This document shows positions 1 to 9,402 of a stretch of DNA of 64,000 nucleotides, one piece after another. The stretch is taken from contig JAJFKX010000049.1 of the NCBI GenBank assembly GCA_021772985.1, positions 1 to 64,000 of the forward strand. Reading direction: 5' to 3'. Made by a program: the position numbers and the translations under genes. The notes under the pieces were generated by a model. It was given only the letters and a program-made list of their open reading frames with translations, was not told the DNA's origin and made no database searches. Position 1 is the stretch's first letter, and every line of letters starts with the position of its first letter. The DNA comes from Gammaproteobacteria bacterium (GTDB lineage Bacteria > Pseudomonadota > Gammaproteobacteria > Xanthomonadales > Wenzhouxiangellaceae).

Positions 1-1
1 G

Positions 2-1243
2 CCTGTGAACCACGGCTATAAGGTAGTTCTGGCAGCCAAACAGATGGGTTTCAAACTGGCTGTCATACACCAGTTAGACTTGTTTGCCCCCAAACCTTAC
101 GAGGCTGCACTGGACGCCTTTGATATTGATATTGCAGTTGACTCCTGGGTTGACCTGGAACAGTTGCATGCCATCGTTGAACGGGAATTGGCAGGGCACC
201 GGATTGTTGGTACATATGCCGGTGCTGAAATAACCTTAAAGTTTGATGTTTCCCTGCGTCATAAAGCCGGATTGCCAGCCACTCCGGTGGAGGTCATTGA
301 TTTTTGCCTGAATAAATTCAAGGTCAGAAACCATCTGTATCAACAGGGGCTGACTGGACTGCGTTGCTTATCCAAGCAACAGATACTGGAGCTCGACCAT
401 TGGCCATTCGACAAGCCAATGTACTTCAAGCCTTGCCATGGTGGCGGCAGCACCAAAGTATTTCGCTGCGAATCATTTGAAGATCTCCAACAGGCGATAA
501 CAAGCTGGGACAATAAGGACGACATTCACGTTTCGATTCTGCGCGAGTACCTGGAGCTGGAAAATGAATACCTGCTTGAAGAAGCGGCTGACGGTGAGTT
601 GATCTCAGTTGAATCTTTTGTCTACGGTGGCGAGGTTCAGGTACTCGGCATCAGTTCCAGAACCGTCCTCAAACGCGATATAAGTGTTGAGATGGGCGCG
701 ACCTTCCCCTATCGACAGCATTTTGAAAATGCAGTTCTGGAAAAAGTGAAACAACTGCATCAGTCGCTGGGTTTTGTTCATGGTACGACGCACACTGAGA
801 TTATGGTGTCGGATGATGGGACAGTTGAACTTATCGAAATGAACCTGAGATTTGCCGGAGCTGATGTACTGGAGATTTGCTGTAGGGCATATGAATCCAA
901 TATTGCAGAATGCCTGGTGAGACTGGGCTGTGGGCAAAACCCTCGCTTACCGGCATCATCCGCCAATAAAGTGGCAACACTGCAATACATATTGGCGCCG
1001 AATACGGTCAAGCGTTTTGATTCTATCGAGTTTCCCGAACAGGCCGACTTTTATCGGGCACACAAAGTACCGGGTACAGATCTGATGTCGACCGACAATC
1101 AGCTTGATCATGTCGGCTGTTTTATTATGGCTGGTGATGATTACGACTCACTGATGCAAGCTGCGGACAAGGTACGTCATGGTATCAGGATTAATGACGC
1201 CATCATTGGCAACGATATCAACAATATTGTTATTCAGCGGTGA
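2..1243 (+). CDS. ATP-grasp ligase, 5' end cut by window edge
   Basis: An ATP-grasp enzyme that probably joins a carboxylate to an amine or thiol through an acyl-phosphate. The reading frame is open to the left edge; the first in-frame start (GTG at 5) begins in the middle of a Rossmann-like strand, so the real N-terminus lies outside the window. Counting from that GTG, the ATP-binding loop KPCHGGGS is at residues 142-149, and acidic metal-binding residues lie near 265-290 (TEIM...ELIEMNLRFAG). The overall form resembles the L-amino-acid ligase / BtrJ-like branch rather than purine or biotin enzymes, but the substrate cannot be read from sequence. It is followed 12 bases later by a second ATP-grasp gene and then by an exporter pair, which suggests a small peptide-like product. 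Confidence 0.85.
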   Translation, partial: PVNHGYKVVLAAKQMGFKLAVIHQLDLFAPKPYEAALDAFDIDIAVDSWVDLEQLHAIVERELAGHRIVGTYAGAEITLKFDVSLRHKAGLPATPVEVIDFCLNKFKVRNHLYQQGLTGLRCLSKQQILELDHWPFDKPMYFKPCHGGGSTKVFRCESFEDLQQAITSWDNKDDIHVSILREYLELENEYLLEEAADGELISVESFVYGGEVQVLGISSRTVLKRDISVEMGATFPYRQHFENAVLEKVKQLHQSLGFVHGTTHTEIMVSDDGTVELIEMNLRFAGADVLEICCRAYESNIAECLVRLGCGQNPRLPASSANKVATLQYILAPNTVKRFDSIEFPEQADFYRAHKVPGTDLMSTDNQLDHVGCFIMAGDDYDSLMQAADKVRHGIRINDAIIGNDINNIVIQR

Positions 1244-1255
1244 GGTAGTAGTGTT

Positions 1256-2539
1256 ATGAATAATCAGAAATATGCGATCGTAGTCGATCCCACATCTAGT
1301 GGGTCTCTACTGGCCCCTGAACTGAAGACTTACGGTGTTGAATGCATTGCTGTTCACGGACGCCCACTTCCGGACACTTTGGTCAAGTCATATATTGCAG
1401 AAAACTTCAGTCAAGAGTTTTACTTGGACAATAACTATGCTGAGCTGGTCAAGAAACTGTCTAAATTCGATATATCAGGCATATTTGCCGGAAATGAACC
1501 AGGGGTAAAACTGGCAGACAGGTTAATTCATGATTTTGGCTTATCCGGCAACGTTTACGAACTCAGCGAAGCACGTACCGATAAATATGAAATGCAAGAG
1601 GCTGTACGTCGCGCAGGTCTAAAAGCGATTCATCAGTTCAAGGCTGATAATACTGCGGCTATAGTGGAGTGGGTTAAAGACCTTGATGTTTTTCCTGTGA
1701 TTGTCAAACCGGTCAGTTCAGGCGGTACTGATAAGGTTATACGCTGTACATCGCTGGACATGGTTGTCGACAGTTGCGAAGCTATTTTAAATAAGCTGAA
1801 TGTCTTCGGGTTTCACAACACTGAAGTAGTAGTGCAGGAATTTATTGAAGGCACAGAACACGTTGTCAATACGGTCAGTTGCAATGGCCAGCATTTCCTG
1901 ACGGAAATGTGTGTGTATAGAAAATATATCAGTGCAACGGGTGCTCCAGTTCCACAGGAAATGCGGTATATCATGCCGGAAAACAGTTCCCATCAAGCAT
2001 TGCTGGATTACAATGAAAGTGTGTTAAATGCGCTCGGTGTGCGTGTCGGACCGATGCACAGCGAAATCATGCTGACCGGGGATGGCCCGGTATTAATAGA
2101 AACAGGCGCACGAATAGCCGGGGCTTTCATTCCTCGTCATACACGCCGTTGTGCCCGTTATTCGCAATTAGATCTTGCCGCAGATGCGGTTTTAGCACCT
2201 GACAGCTTTTTCGAGAAGATGAAAACTGGTCAGGCCTTTCACAAATACGCAACGTTGTATGATCTTTCCAGCTATCAGGCCGGGGTCGTCAGCAGCATAC
2301 CGGGGCGGGATGAGATTAAGAAACTGGCATCATATGTTGATTCATTGTGGCGAATCTCAGAGGGAGCTTATCTGAATGTCACCACCGATGTTATTTCCTC
2401 ACCGGGTCTGATTTATCTGGGGCATGAGGATGAGGAGCAGTTGAACCGTGATGTTGAATCTATTGAGTCACTGGAACGGAATCATCGACTAGTAGCCTTC
2501 AAAGAGTCTAGGGTCATAGGGAAACAGGCACAACGATGA
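1256..2539 (+). CDS. ATP-grasp domain protein, second ligase
   Basis: A complete 427-residue ATP-grasp protein. It has an N-terminal Rossmann-like preATP-grasp domain (about 1-110), the ATP loop KPVSSGGTDK at 151-160, a strand VQEFIEGTEH typical of the family, and the metal/ATP site SEIMLTGDGPVLIETGARIAG in the region 269-289. It differs clearly from its upstream neighbour, so the two are probably not a tandem duplication but two successive coupling steps. The ATG at 1256 follows a GAGGTAG stretch that overlaps the end of the previous gene, so translation is probably coupled. Substrate unknown. Confidence 0.85.
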   Translation: MNNQKYAIVVDPTSSGSLLAPELKTYGVECIAVHGRPLPDTLVKSYIAENFSQEFYLDNNYAELVKKLSKFDISGIFAGNEPGVKLADRLIHDFGLSGNVYELSEARTDKYEMQEAVRRAGLKAIHQFKADNTAAIVEWVKDLDVFPVIVKPVSSGGTDKVIRCTSLDMVVDSCEAILNKLNVFGFHNTEVVVQEFIEGTEHVVNTVSCNGQHFLTEMCVYRKYISATGAPVPQEMRYIMPENSSHQALLDYNESVLNALGVRVGPMHSEIMLTGDGPVLIETGARIAGAFIPRHTRRCARYSQLDLAADAVLAPDSFFEKMKTGQAFHKYATLYDLSSYQAGVVSSIPGRDEIKKLASYVDSLWRISEGAYLNVTTDVISSPGLIYLGHEDEEQLNRDVESIESLERNHRLVAFKESRVIGKQAQR

Positions 2540-2570
2540 AGCAGTCTGCTTACGGATTAAATTATTACAC

Positions 2571-3710
2571 ATGCGAATAAGAGCCATTGTTATTTTATTC
2601 AGTGTCATTGCAGTGACCTTAATCGCTGGGATGTTGTATCTACGTGAACCAGTAGAAATCGTTATCGATAATGCCTACGTAAGCGGCAGAATAATCCGGA
2701 TATACGCACCAAGGGCCGGTTACCTAGAGCAGACTACGATTAGCAAGAGTCAGTCATTTGAAGCCGGAGGGGCGACTATCAGCTATGACACCAAGCAAAT
2801 CGATCTCGAGATTCAAGAGCAGACAGCCAAATTCAAACTCAATATTAACAATGAATTAGCCAGTTGTTTTGCCTTGAAAAAAGCCTCGAATGAATACGAA
2901 CGGGCCAAAGCTGAGAGCGACCACAGTGAGTTAAGGTATGGTCGTATTCAATCGTTGATTGAGGTGGGTTCAAGACTATCTCCAGATGAAGCGGCTCAAC
3001 GTAATAATGATTTTATTATCGCTAAAAAGAATGTTGAGGTAGCTGCCATTGATGTTGAAAGGCTGCAATCGTTGAACAAATTGCCCATTTTGCAGCGAGC
3101 CGCAATCCAGCAGTCCGAAGCCCAGTTACGCAAAAGCCTGCACGAGCGTTCATTACATCAAATTAATCTTTCCTTCGCCGGTTATGTCTATGAGAGTCTG
3201 GTATATCCAGGCAAGTATGTCAGTGAAGGTGAACTGCTCGCGATTGTTGTGCCTCGAGAGCAGTTGATGATTGAAGCCAATGTACTTGAATCTAAACTGG
3301 ATAGCATCAAACCAGGTCTAAAAGTGGATATCAAACCGGATTCACATCCTGGTGAAATACTGCCTGGGTATGTACACAGTGTGGTGCCGTCCACAGCTGC
3401 GACCTTCTCAGCGCTGCCGAGAAACAATACTGATTCCAACTGGATCAAGGTATCCCAACGGGTACCAGTGTTGGTTGGGTTCAACGCCGAGCCTGCAGCC
3501 GGTATTAACCTGGCCCTGGGCGCATCAGTGAGATTAATCATACATCTGAATAATGCAGCTGAACAAACGCCTGAGCTGAGCAATCGCCAACCTGAATGGT
3601 TAATGGATAACCTTAAGGCCAGTGACGATGAATATATGAGAAATCTTGTTGACAGCGTATTGAAAACTTTGACTGAGACAGAAAAAGCCAGTTGTCAATT
3701 CAGCGTATAA
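2571..3710 (+). CDS. HlyD/EmrA-family membrane fusion protein
   Basis: A periplasmic adaptor of 379 residues anchored by one N-terminal membrane helix (about residues 4-23). After the helix comes the beta-barrel/lipoyl half (IDNAYVSGRIIRIYAPRAGY), a helical hairpin rich in Glu, Lys and Ala (about 75-195), the second lipoyl half, and a C-terminal barrel (VPREQLMIEANVLESKLDSI). This is the EmrA layout. It sits 9 bases before an EmrB-like permease and 31 bases after the second ATP-grasp gene, so it most likely works with the permease to pass the product of the ligases across the periplasm. No outer-membrane channel gene is in the visible part of the cluster. Confidence 0.88.
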   Translation: MRIRAIVILFSVIAVTLIAGMLYLREPVEIVIDNAYVSGRIIRIYAPRAGYLEQTTISKSQSFEAGGATISYDTKQIDLEIQEQTAKFKLNINNELASCFALKKASNEYERAKAESDHSELRYGRIQSLIEVGSRLSPDEAAQRNNDFIIAKKNVEVAAIDVERLQSLNKLPILQRAAIQQSEAQLRKSLHERSLHQINLSFAGYVYESLVYPGKYVSEGELLAIVVPREQLMIEANVLESKLDSIKPGLKVDIKPDSHPGEILPGYVHSVVPSTAATFSALPRNNTDSNWIKVSQRVPVLVGFNAEPAAGINLALGASVRLIIHLNNAAEQTPELSNRQPEWLMDNLKASDDEYMRNLVDSVLKTLTETEKASCQFSV

Positions 3711-3719
3711 CGACTCACC

Positions 3720-5183
3720 ATGTTAGCCAAATTTAAAAGTATCTTTGGCATTTACTTCATTATTTTTTCTCAGATGCTGGATACCTCGGTCACCAATCTG
3801 GCACTGACCAAAATTGCTCCTGACCTGGGAATAGATGTACTGCATGCTTCCTGGATCATGACATCATTCGGAACCGGGCTGATTGTTTCATTTCCGATGG
3901 CCAGTATCCTGGGAAAGAAATTCAATCCCGAAACGGTGTTTTTTTGCAGCAGCCTGGGATTTATTGTTACCTCAATCGGTTGTGGTGTCGGATTTTCGAG
4001 CCTGGATTTTATTATCATGCGATTCCTCCAGGGAATCACATCCGGTATCGTAGTGATACTCTCACAATCGATCATGATTCGGGTCCTGGGTGAGGATAAA
4101 AAGCCATTGGCTATGTCATTGTGGGTCAGTGCGATCTCACTGGCACCGATATTCGGGCCATTGATTGGCGCCTATATAGCTGATTATTTCGGTTGGCGCT
4201 GGATATTTTTTATTAATGTGCCAATTGTGACTATTTGCCTGTTGGCTTTGATTGATGAGCTCACCTTAAGTGGTGAAATCAAACCAGATGATAAACGTAT
4301 CTATATCACGTTGGGTTTTTTTATCATCAGCATCAGTCTATTACAGTATGTGCTGGATTTCGGTCGTTTGCGTAACTGGTTCAACGATGCCACTATTTTA
4401 TGGTTCACCATCATTTCCTCTGTGTCATTTCTGTTGTTTCTATACTGTAACAACAAAAAAGATTACATGATTTTGAATCTGTCGTTATTCAAGGATTATA
4501 ACTTTGCGTTCTCGGTGGTGATCATCAGCCTAGGCAATGGTCTGATTTTTTCTTCGTTGATCCTGCTCCCGATTTGGCTACAACTGGATTACAAAATGCC
4601 GATTATTACCGCTGGCATTATTGTTTCGGCCGGAAGTCTGGTGGCATCTGTGCTCAGTCCTGTGGTCGGAAAGTTTTTTAAGAACAGTCAATACGTAATG
4701 TATTCGGTCATGAGCTTGGTGTCACTCGGGATTTCATTTTATATGGCCAGTGGCTTCCGGCTCGATACCAGCATGGACTATGTGCTTTTCTCGCGGGTCT
4801 TTTTCGGTATTGGTGTCGCACTTTTCACAGTACCGTTGACCGCATTGTCCCTGTCAAGATTGGACAGTTCGCAATACATCAGTGCCAATTCAATTACCAT
4901 GACGACCAGAGTGCTGTTCGCCAATATTGCCACCTCCATGGGTTTCGCCTATTTCACCGGTCGTTATTACTATGAGTATGAGCAGAACGTGGTAGAAGTA
5001 GATCGCTACTTTATCGTAGAGCAGGCGATTGAAAACACTGCGTATCCCTTTATTGTTGAGATGTCGAGAATGGATGCATTTCGGAATGTTTTTTTACTGC
5101 ATGCAGTGCTTTTCTTTGCAATGGGGGTGGGGATATATTTGTTGAATATACGATCTTCGAAACGACCCACAAGTGCTGCTTGA
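3720..5183 (+). CDS. MFS drug:H+ antiporter-2 (EmrB/QacA-type) permease
   Basis: An inner-membrane exporter of 487 residues with about 14 hydrophobic segments, the number expected for DHA2 transporters. Helix 1 has the family signature in the form MLDTSVTNLAL; the antiporter motif C region reads GPLIGAYIADYFGWRWIFFI. A membrane fusion protein immediately upstream makes an EmrAB-like pair. Export of a product made by the two ATP-grasp enzymes is inferred from position only; a general drug or acid-stress role is the alternative. No terminator is visible after the stop; the following 800 bases hold no gene. Confidence 0.9.
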   Translation: MLAKFKSIFGIYFIIFSQMLDTSVTNLALTKIAPDLGIDVLHASWIMTSFGTGLIVSFPMASILGKKFNPETVFFCSSLGFIVTSIGCGVGFSSLDFIIMRFLQGITSGIVVILSQSIMIRVLGEDKKPLAMSLWVSAISLAPIFGPLIGAYIADYFGWRWIFFINVPIVTICLLALIDELTLSGEIKPDDKRIYITLGFFIISISLLQYVLDFGRLRNWFNDATILWFTIISSVSFLLFLYCNNKKDYMILNLSLFKDYNFAFSVVIISLGNGLIFSSLILLPIWLQLDYKMPIITAGIIVSAGSLVASVLSPVVGKFFKNSQYVMYSVMSLVSLGISFYMASGFRLDTSMDYVLFSRVFFGIGVALFTVPLTALSLSRLDSSQYISANSITMTTRVLFANIATSMGFAYFTGRYYYEYEQNVVEVDRYFIVEQAIENTAYPFIVEMSRMDAFRNVFLLHAVLFFAMGVGIYLLNIRSSKRPTSAA

Positions 5184-5980
5184 TCAAATTTTAAAACGTA
5201 CTAATTATTCTGTTATAGAGATAGACTTTACTTTTGAAATTGAACCGCTGATAAAATTTAATTTAGATGGAGTCTGGCATTATCAATAGACTGATATGAA
5301 CATCAGAATAATTAAGTATGCACTTTATATCTTGTAATAGGAAGAGTTTTGACACTTTCCCAAACCCCATCAATCACCTTTCCTCAACTTCGAATGTCTT
5401 TATTAATATTGTAAGGGCCAAAAGCTTAAAGATATTAAAAGCAATGGCATATAAAAAGAGATAGTAATCTTAATCATGCCTGAAGATTATTACTCAGCTA
5501 CAGTCCCAGTTGATTCGGCGTAATTTATTTGAAAAATAGAACATCAACTCGAATTTGAGTGTCTGGATCATTTTATGTCACCAAAATGATGGCTTTATCA
5601 TGTCTTAGATGATCGAGCTACAGGTAGTTGTGTATCGGTCCGGAAGTTCTTCGGCTGGTGTATAGCAACTCTATCCAGCCTAGGTCATTGAGAACAATCA
5701 ACAGCAGAAATCTGCAGGTTGGGTTGTTGCAGCAAATTTATAAAATCAATTTTGTTGAAAACAGATGAGCACTGTCGCCTGTAGTTTATATCAGTTCATG
5801 GTGATGGTCGGATTGGGCCAGTGCGATATCAAAACAAGTATGACTGTGGACTGTAATGCGACCAGTTGGTGGAGCATGTTTTAGTAGCTAAAGCATATGC
5901 CATCAGTTGTAGCCAACGTGGTTACCCATGCCGCACATGGAGCCAATTCAGAATAATAATAACAATCAAGTGAGGTTGGT
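5184..5980. other. AT-rich gene-free leader before the secreted-protein operon
   Basis: I see no convincing gene here on either strand; frames are short and broken by many stops, and the base composition is visibly more AT-rich than the flanking genes. A small inverted repeat (arms 5567-5574 and 5583-5590, ATCATTTT/AAAATGAT, 8-base loop) is the only clear structure. The stretch ends in a good ribosome-binding site (GTGAGG, 5965-5975 region) for the gene at 5981. It most likely contains the promoter and a long 5' leader of the downstream operon, or the remains of a decayed gene. Confidence 0.5.
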
Positions 5981-8191
5981 ATGCGGATAACTGGAATTTT
6001 AGCTGTACTGTTGTTATGTGCAGGCCACGTCTATGCAGAAGTTGCTGTTGGAGACCGGCTGGTAAGGATTGATCGTACAGAAGATGCTGTAATTGGTCTG
6101 ATCGGAGATATTTTTGCTTCTGACAGTGATGAAATTAAAGGTGCTATCCGCAGTGTTACTGTGTTGGCAGCTACTGAACACACATTGCAGATTGCGGTTG
6201 AGTACACCAATTTTCAGGGCGGCAGGATTACCGCTACTGTACAGGGGGCGCAAGGCGCACGTTTACGGCAAATTACCCAGGCGCATCAAACAGTAGCAAG
6301 TGCGGATACACAGTCTATTCAGACTATTGAACTGGAGTTCAATCTGCAGAATGGTTTGGGAGAGGACTTTGAATTGCGCTCAGGGCAACTGGAAGTCAGT
6401 GTCACCAGGCAGGGGCACAGCGTTAAACAGCATGTTTCCAGTTTTGCCATGGATAAACTGTGGACAATGCAACTGGCGCCGGAGAACGTAGCTATCCAGG
6501 TTACTCCGGCACCACTTGCAAATGCGGCCAGCTGGGTTGGTAGCCTGACTTCCACCGGTGGTGCTACAGGGACTGCCGGCGCTGCTACTGCAGGTGCGTT
6601 ACGACCGGTTGTGCTTGAGCTGCCAGCTGCCAGATACTCCGAGTTGCGACCCCTGAGTGTATCCAGAGAAGCACTCACCACAGAACGCCGATCAACCAAT
6701 ACAACAACACCAGCCACTATCAATGAAAGGGTGTCATTGCAACGCTCGGAAAGTGTTTTACTGAACAACAAAACAGTGATTGAAAAACTGCCGCAAGCCT
6801 ACAGTAAAGTCACTATAGCCAACTACAATTTTGCACAAAAACGCACGCCAGCTACCCCTCAATCAACTGAACCCACAAATGAGATAGGCAGCAATTACCT
6901 GGATTTATTTCAGGGGGTTGAGGTGGATGGGTTGGAATATGTCGATGTTGGGCCTGCAGATATTTTGGGTGTGTATGGCCGTATTTACCCAGATAAAAAC
7001 GCCAATAGTGGAGTGTATTACTACATCCCTGAATCTTACCGGCTGGCTTATGATGAAGACTTGGGTGGTGCCAAAGGCCTGGGTTTCAGAATATCTTATG
7101 ACCGTATAGGTGATGAGGTCAGCGATGATGCAGTGCGCATGGCAGTCTCGTTGGATTCAGCTTTGTCTTTTCAGGAAATCGATATCGCGGAACAAATTGT
7201 TAGCCGCCTGGCTCGCCGCAATTCACTGAAATTTACCCAGTTGAAAGCCTATCCGCTGGCTGCGCCGCCATTGTTTGATTTTTCCGGTGGGCTGGCCGGG
7301 CGGGTTGATAGTGAAGATGTGGCCGTGGTGGCTTTGTCTAATACGTTGGAAGGGATTGATGTTTCCTGGACCACCGATGGTATCACTGCACAGAACCTGC
7401 GCCGTGATTTGCGCGATGGCATACCAATCAGCGGCACTGCTGCGTTCAGTGCGCCGAATACCGATGCGCCTACCGAGGTGGTACCAATGCGGGTTGAATT
7501 GTCCAATCCAGCAGTGTTTGACCCGTTGCATTTTTCACGAACAGAAGCCATCCGTAACAGCTCACCATTGCCGGTGATATTGAAGAATTTGCATGTGCTG
7601 GTAGAAAAAGCCGATCGGATGCAGATGTATTCCTGGAGCTTGAACAACACCGTGGTACCTCCGCAAGCCAGCATCGATTTGAACCTGGATAATTTCCCTG
7701 CAGCGATTGACAGCGCCGCCACCCGCATATGGTTTCAATATGCGTTGGATCGCAGTTGTGAAAGCTGTATAGATGCAGTGCTGGATGAACTGCTCAGTGG
7801 CGATGTATGGCCGGATACGGGTGCACTAACCCTACGGGCCCTGACTCCTTTGGAGGCGACCTCAGCAGCGGAAATCTGGATAGAAACCCGGTCCCGCTTT
7901 TTTGATCCCAATGACCGTACATTACGTGACGGACAGCGAATTTACCTGACTGAAGATCGAGGCGAATATTCAATTCAACCGATTTTCCTAACCGGACAGA
8001 CAGAATCTGAAGATGGTGAGGAATGGCCGCTGTTTGAATACCGTTTGAGCGTGATTATGCCTGATGGCTCGATTTATGAAGGGCAGAACTGGATTGCCAG
8101 CGACAACGACACAGTAGTGATCGGCTCGTATCAGGTACAGCAATCTTTGGGTTATATGCCGGCCGGCACTGGTGCAGAGCCGGTTGGGTAG
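5981..8191 (+). CDS. Secreted protein of unrecognised paralogous family, member 1 (long N-terminal extension)
   Basis: First gene of the nine-gene secreted-protein operon; 736 residues. A signal peptide (residues 1-19, MRITGILAVLLLCAGHVYA) is preceded by a GAGG ribosome site. Residues 20-190 form a beta-rich domain, then comes a Gly/Ala/Thr-rich linker (about 185-205). The family hallmark, VYYYIPESYRLAYD, starts at residue 345, about 290 residues further in than in its relatives. The C-terminus (FEYRLSVIMPDGSIYEGQNW) again resembles the ends of the relatives. I do not recognise a known domain. The stop lies four bases before the next start, which indicates strict co-expression. Probably periplasmic or exported; no lipobox or membrane anchor is seen. 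Confidence 0.85.
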   Translation: MRITGILAVLLLCAGHVYAEVAVGDRLVRIDRTEDAVIGLIGDIFASDSDEIKGAIRSVTVLAATEHTLQIAVEYTNFQGGRITATVQGAQGARLRQITQAHQTVASADTQSIQTIELEFNLQNGLGEDFELRSGQLEVSVTRQGHSVKQHVSSFAMDKLWTMQLAPENVAIQVTPAPLANAASWVGSLTSTGGATGTAGAATAGALRPVVLELPAARYSELRPLSVSREALTTERRSTNTTTPATINERVSLQRSESVLLNNKTVIEKLPQAYSKVTIANYNFAQKRTPATPQSTEPTNEIGSNYLDLFQGVEVDGLEYVDVGPADILGVYGRIYPDKNANSGVYYYIPESYRLAYDEDLGGAKGLGFRISYDRIGDEVSDDAVRMAVSLDSALSFQEIDIAEQIVSRLARRNSLKFTQLKAYPLAAPPLFDFSGGLAGRVDSEDVAVVALSNTLEGIDVSWTTDGITAQNLRRDLRDGIPISGTAAFSAPNTDAPTEVVPMRVELSNPAVFDPLHFSRTEAIRNSSPLPVILKNLHVLVEKADRMQMYSWSLNNTVVPPQASIDLNLDNFPAAIDSAATRIWFQYALDRSCESCIDAVLDELLSGDVWPDTGALTLRALTPLEATSAAEIWIETRSRFFDPNDRTLRDGQRIYLTEDRGEYSIQPIFLTGQTESEDGEEWPLFEYRLSVIMPDGSIYEGQNWIASDNDTVVIGSYQVQQSLGYMPAGTGAEPVG

Positions 8192-8195
8192 CGTC

Positions 8196-9377
8196 ATGAG
8201 TAACTGGTTACAACGTCTTTATTGTTGCATGTCAGCTGCGTGGCTGTGCAGCAATAGTCTATTGGCTTTGCCGGATTTGAGTACTCGGCAGATGATTCAG
8301 TCACTGACTGTGGCTCAGGATCATAGCCAATCCGATGTGTTTTATTTCTGGCCGGGCGCAATCAATCTGGCCACGCGCAATGCTGACGGCGGGCCGGAGC
8401 TGGCACTGTCGCTGGCACGTTATAGCGGATCGGTGGTGCGTGGTGATGCTGGGGAAACTTCTTTACGGGCTAATTTGTATCTGCGTTTACAGATGGCGTC
8501 AGTAGATTCGGATTTACTGGATATTGTGGCTGCACGGTTACAGCAGGATGCCGGTCATTCGGTAACACTTAGGCCAATGCCGATAAACCGATTGGAAGCC
8601 AGCCTGCTGTTACCGGTGCTGGACACCGAGAACCTCAGCCAGATTGATGTCAATGTGATTGTCGAGTCGGTCGACCGTGAAGCTGGCCGGACACCATTTT
8701 GGACTGAGCGGGATATGTTTATCCCACTGGATGCTCAAACTGCTGAGCTGCTGGAACATCAATTGCGTGATGGAACGCTTGCCATGAGCTTGAGTTACCG
8801 TTTCATCAGCAGGGTGTATGGCAGCACCCAGGCAGCCGGTGAATTGGATACCAGTGGCAATGATGAGTTGGCCGAAGAACTGGATGAAGCCTTGGCGCAA
8901 ATCGAAGCGGCGGCAGCGGCGCAAACCCCGGTACTGGTCGCGATTGGGGCCAATGCCGTACCCATTAGATTGGAACTCAATGAATATCCTGACCGTATCC
9001 AACGCTACGATATTGATGCGGCCTTACCACCAAGTTACCCCAGTTTGTCAGTGTATTGCTATGACTTCAGGGAACAATTGAGGCCGGATTTATTTGAAAA
9101 AGCTGTGGAAATTCAAGCTGCGGGTGTGGCCGGCGGGACTACCGTTTATACCACCCGTTTCAATGCTTATCAGCCTGATCTGTACGCTCAAACAGTTAAA
9201 TTCCCATTTGCTGTGAATTTGCGGCAACCCTATCGCTGGCGCACACATGAAATTCTGCTGAGTGGAGAACAGCTCAGCAGCGACTGGCAGCAAGGTGATT
9301 CCTGGGTGGGGATTATCGATGCCAGCAGTAGTGCTGAGCAAATTGAACAGAATCTGCACTTGACACAAGAACAATAA
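8196..9377 (+). CDS. Secreted protein of the same paralogous family, member 2 (short form)
   Basis: A 393-residue exported protein. I chose the ATG at 8196, four bases after the previous stop, over the in-frame GTG at 8172 because it puts the signal peptide (MSNWLQRLYCCMSAAWLCSN...LA) at the N-terminus. The family hallmark appears as VFYFWPGAINLAT at about residues 48-60, followed by PELALSLARYSG, which matches the PEFLFMKF-type strand of the other members. A second conserved block, PLDAQTAELLEHQLRDGTLAM, matches their AP..KAA...L block. It lacks most of the C-terminal half found in members 3-6, and has an Ala/Glu-rich helix near residue 235. Function unknown. Confidence 0.82.
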   Translation: MSNWLQRLYCCMSAAWLCSNSLLALPDLSTRQMIQSLTVAQDHSQSDVFYFWPGAINLATRNADGGPELALSLARYSGSVVRGDAGETSLRANLYLRLQMASVDSDLLDIVAARLQQDAGHSVTLRPMPINRLEASLLLPVLDTENLSQIDVNVIVESVDREAGRTPFWTERDMFIPLDAQTAELLEHQLRDGTLAMSLSYRFISRVYGSTQAAGELDTSGNDELAEELDEALAQIEAAAAAQTPVLVAIGANAVPIRLELNEYPDRIQRYDIDAALPPSYPSLSVYCYDFREQLRPDLFEKAVEIQAAGVAGGTTVYTTRFNAYQPDLYAQTVKFPFAVNLRQPYRWRTHEILLSGEQLSSDWQQGDSWVGIIDASSSAEQIEQNLHLTQEQ

Positions 9378-9402
9378 CAATAGGTATAGGTGGAGGCCAT
9401 CA

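Noticed and set aside
5-5. GTG at the left edge as the real start of the first ATP-grasp gene
   Set aside because: It falls inside a conserved N-terminal fold and has no room for a ribosome site in the window; the frame is open to the edge.
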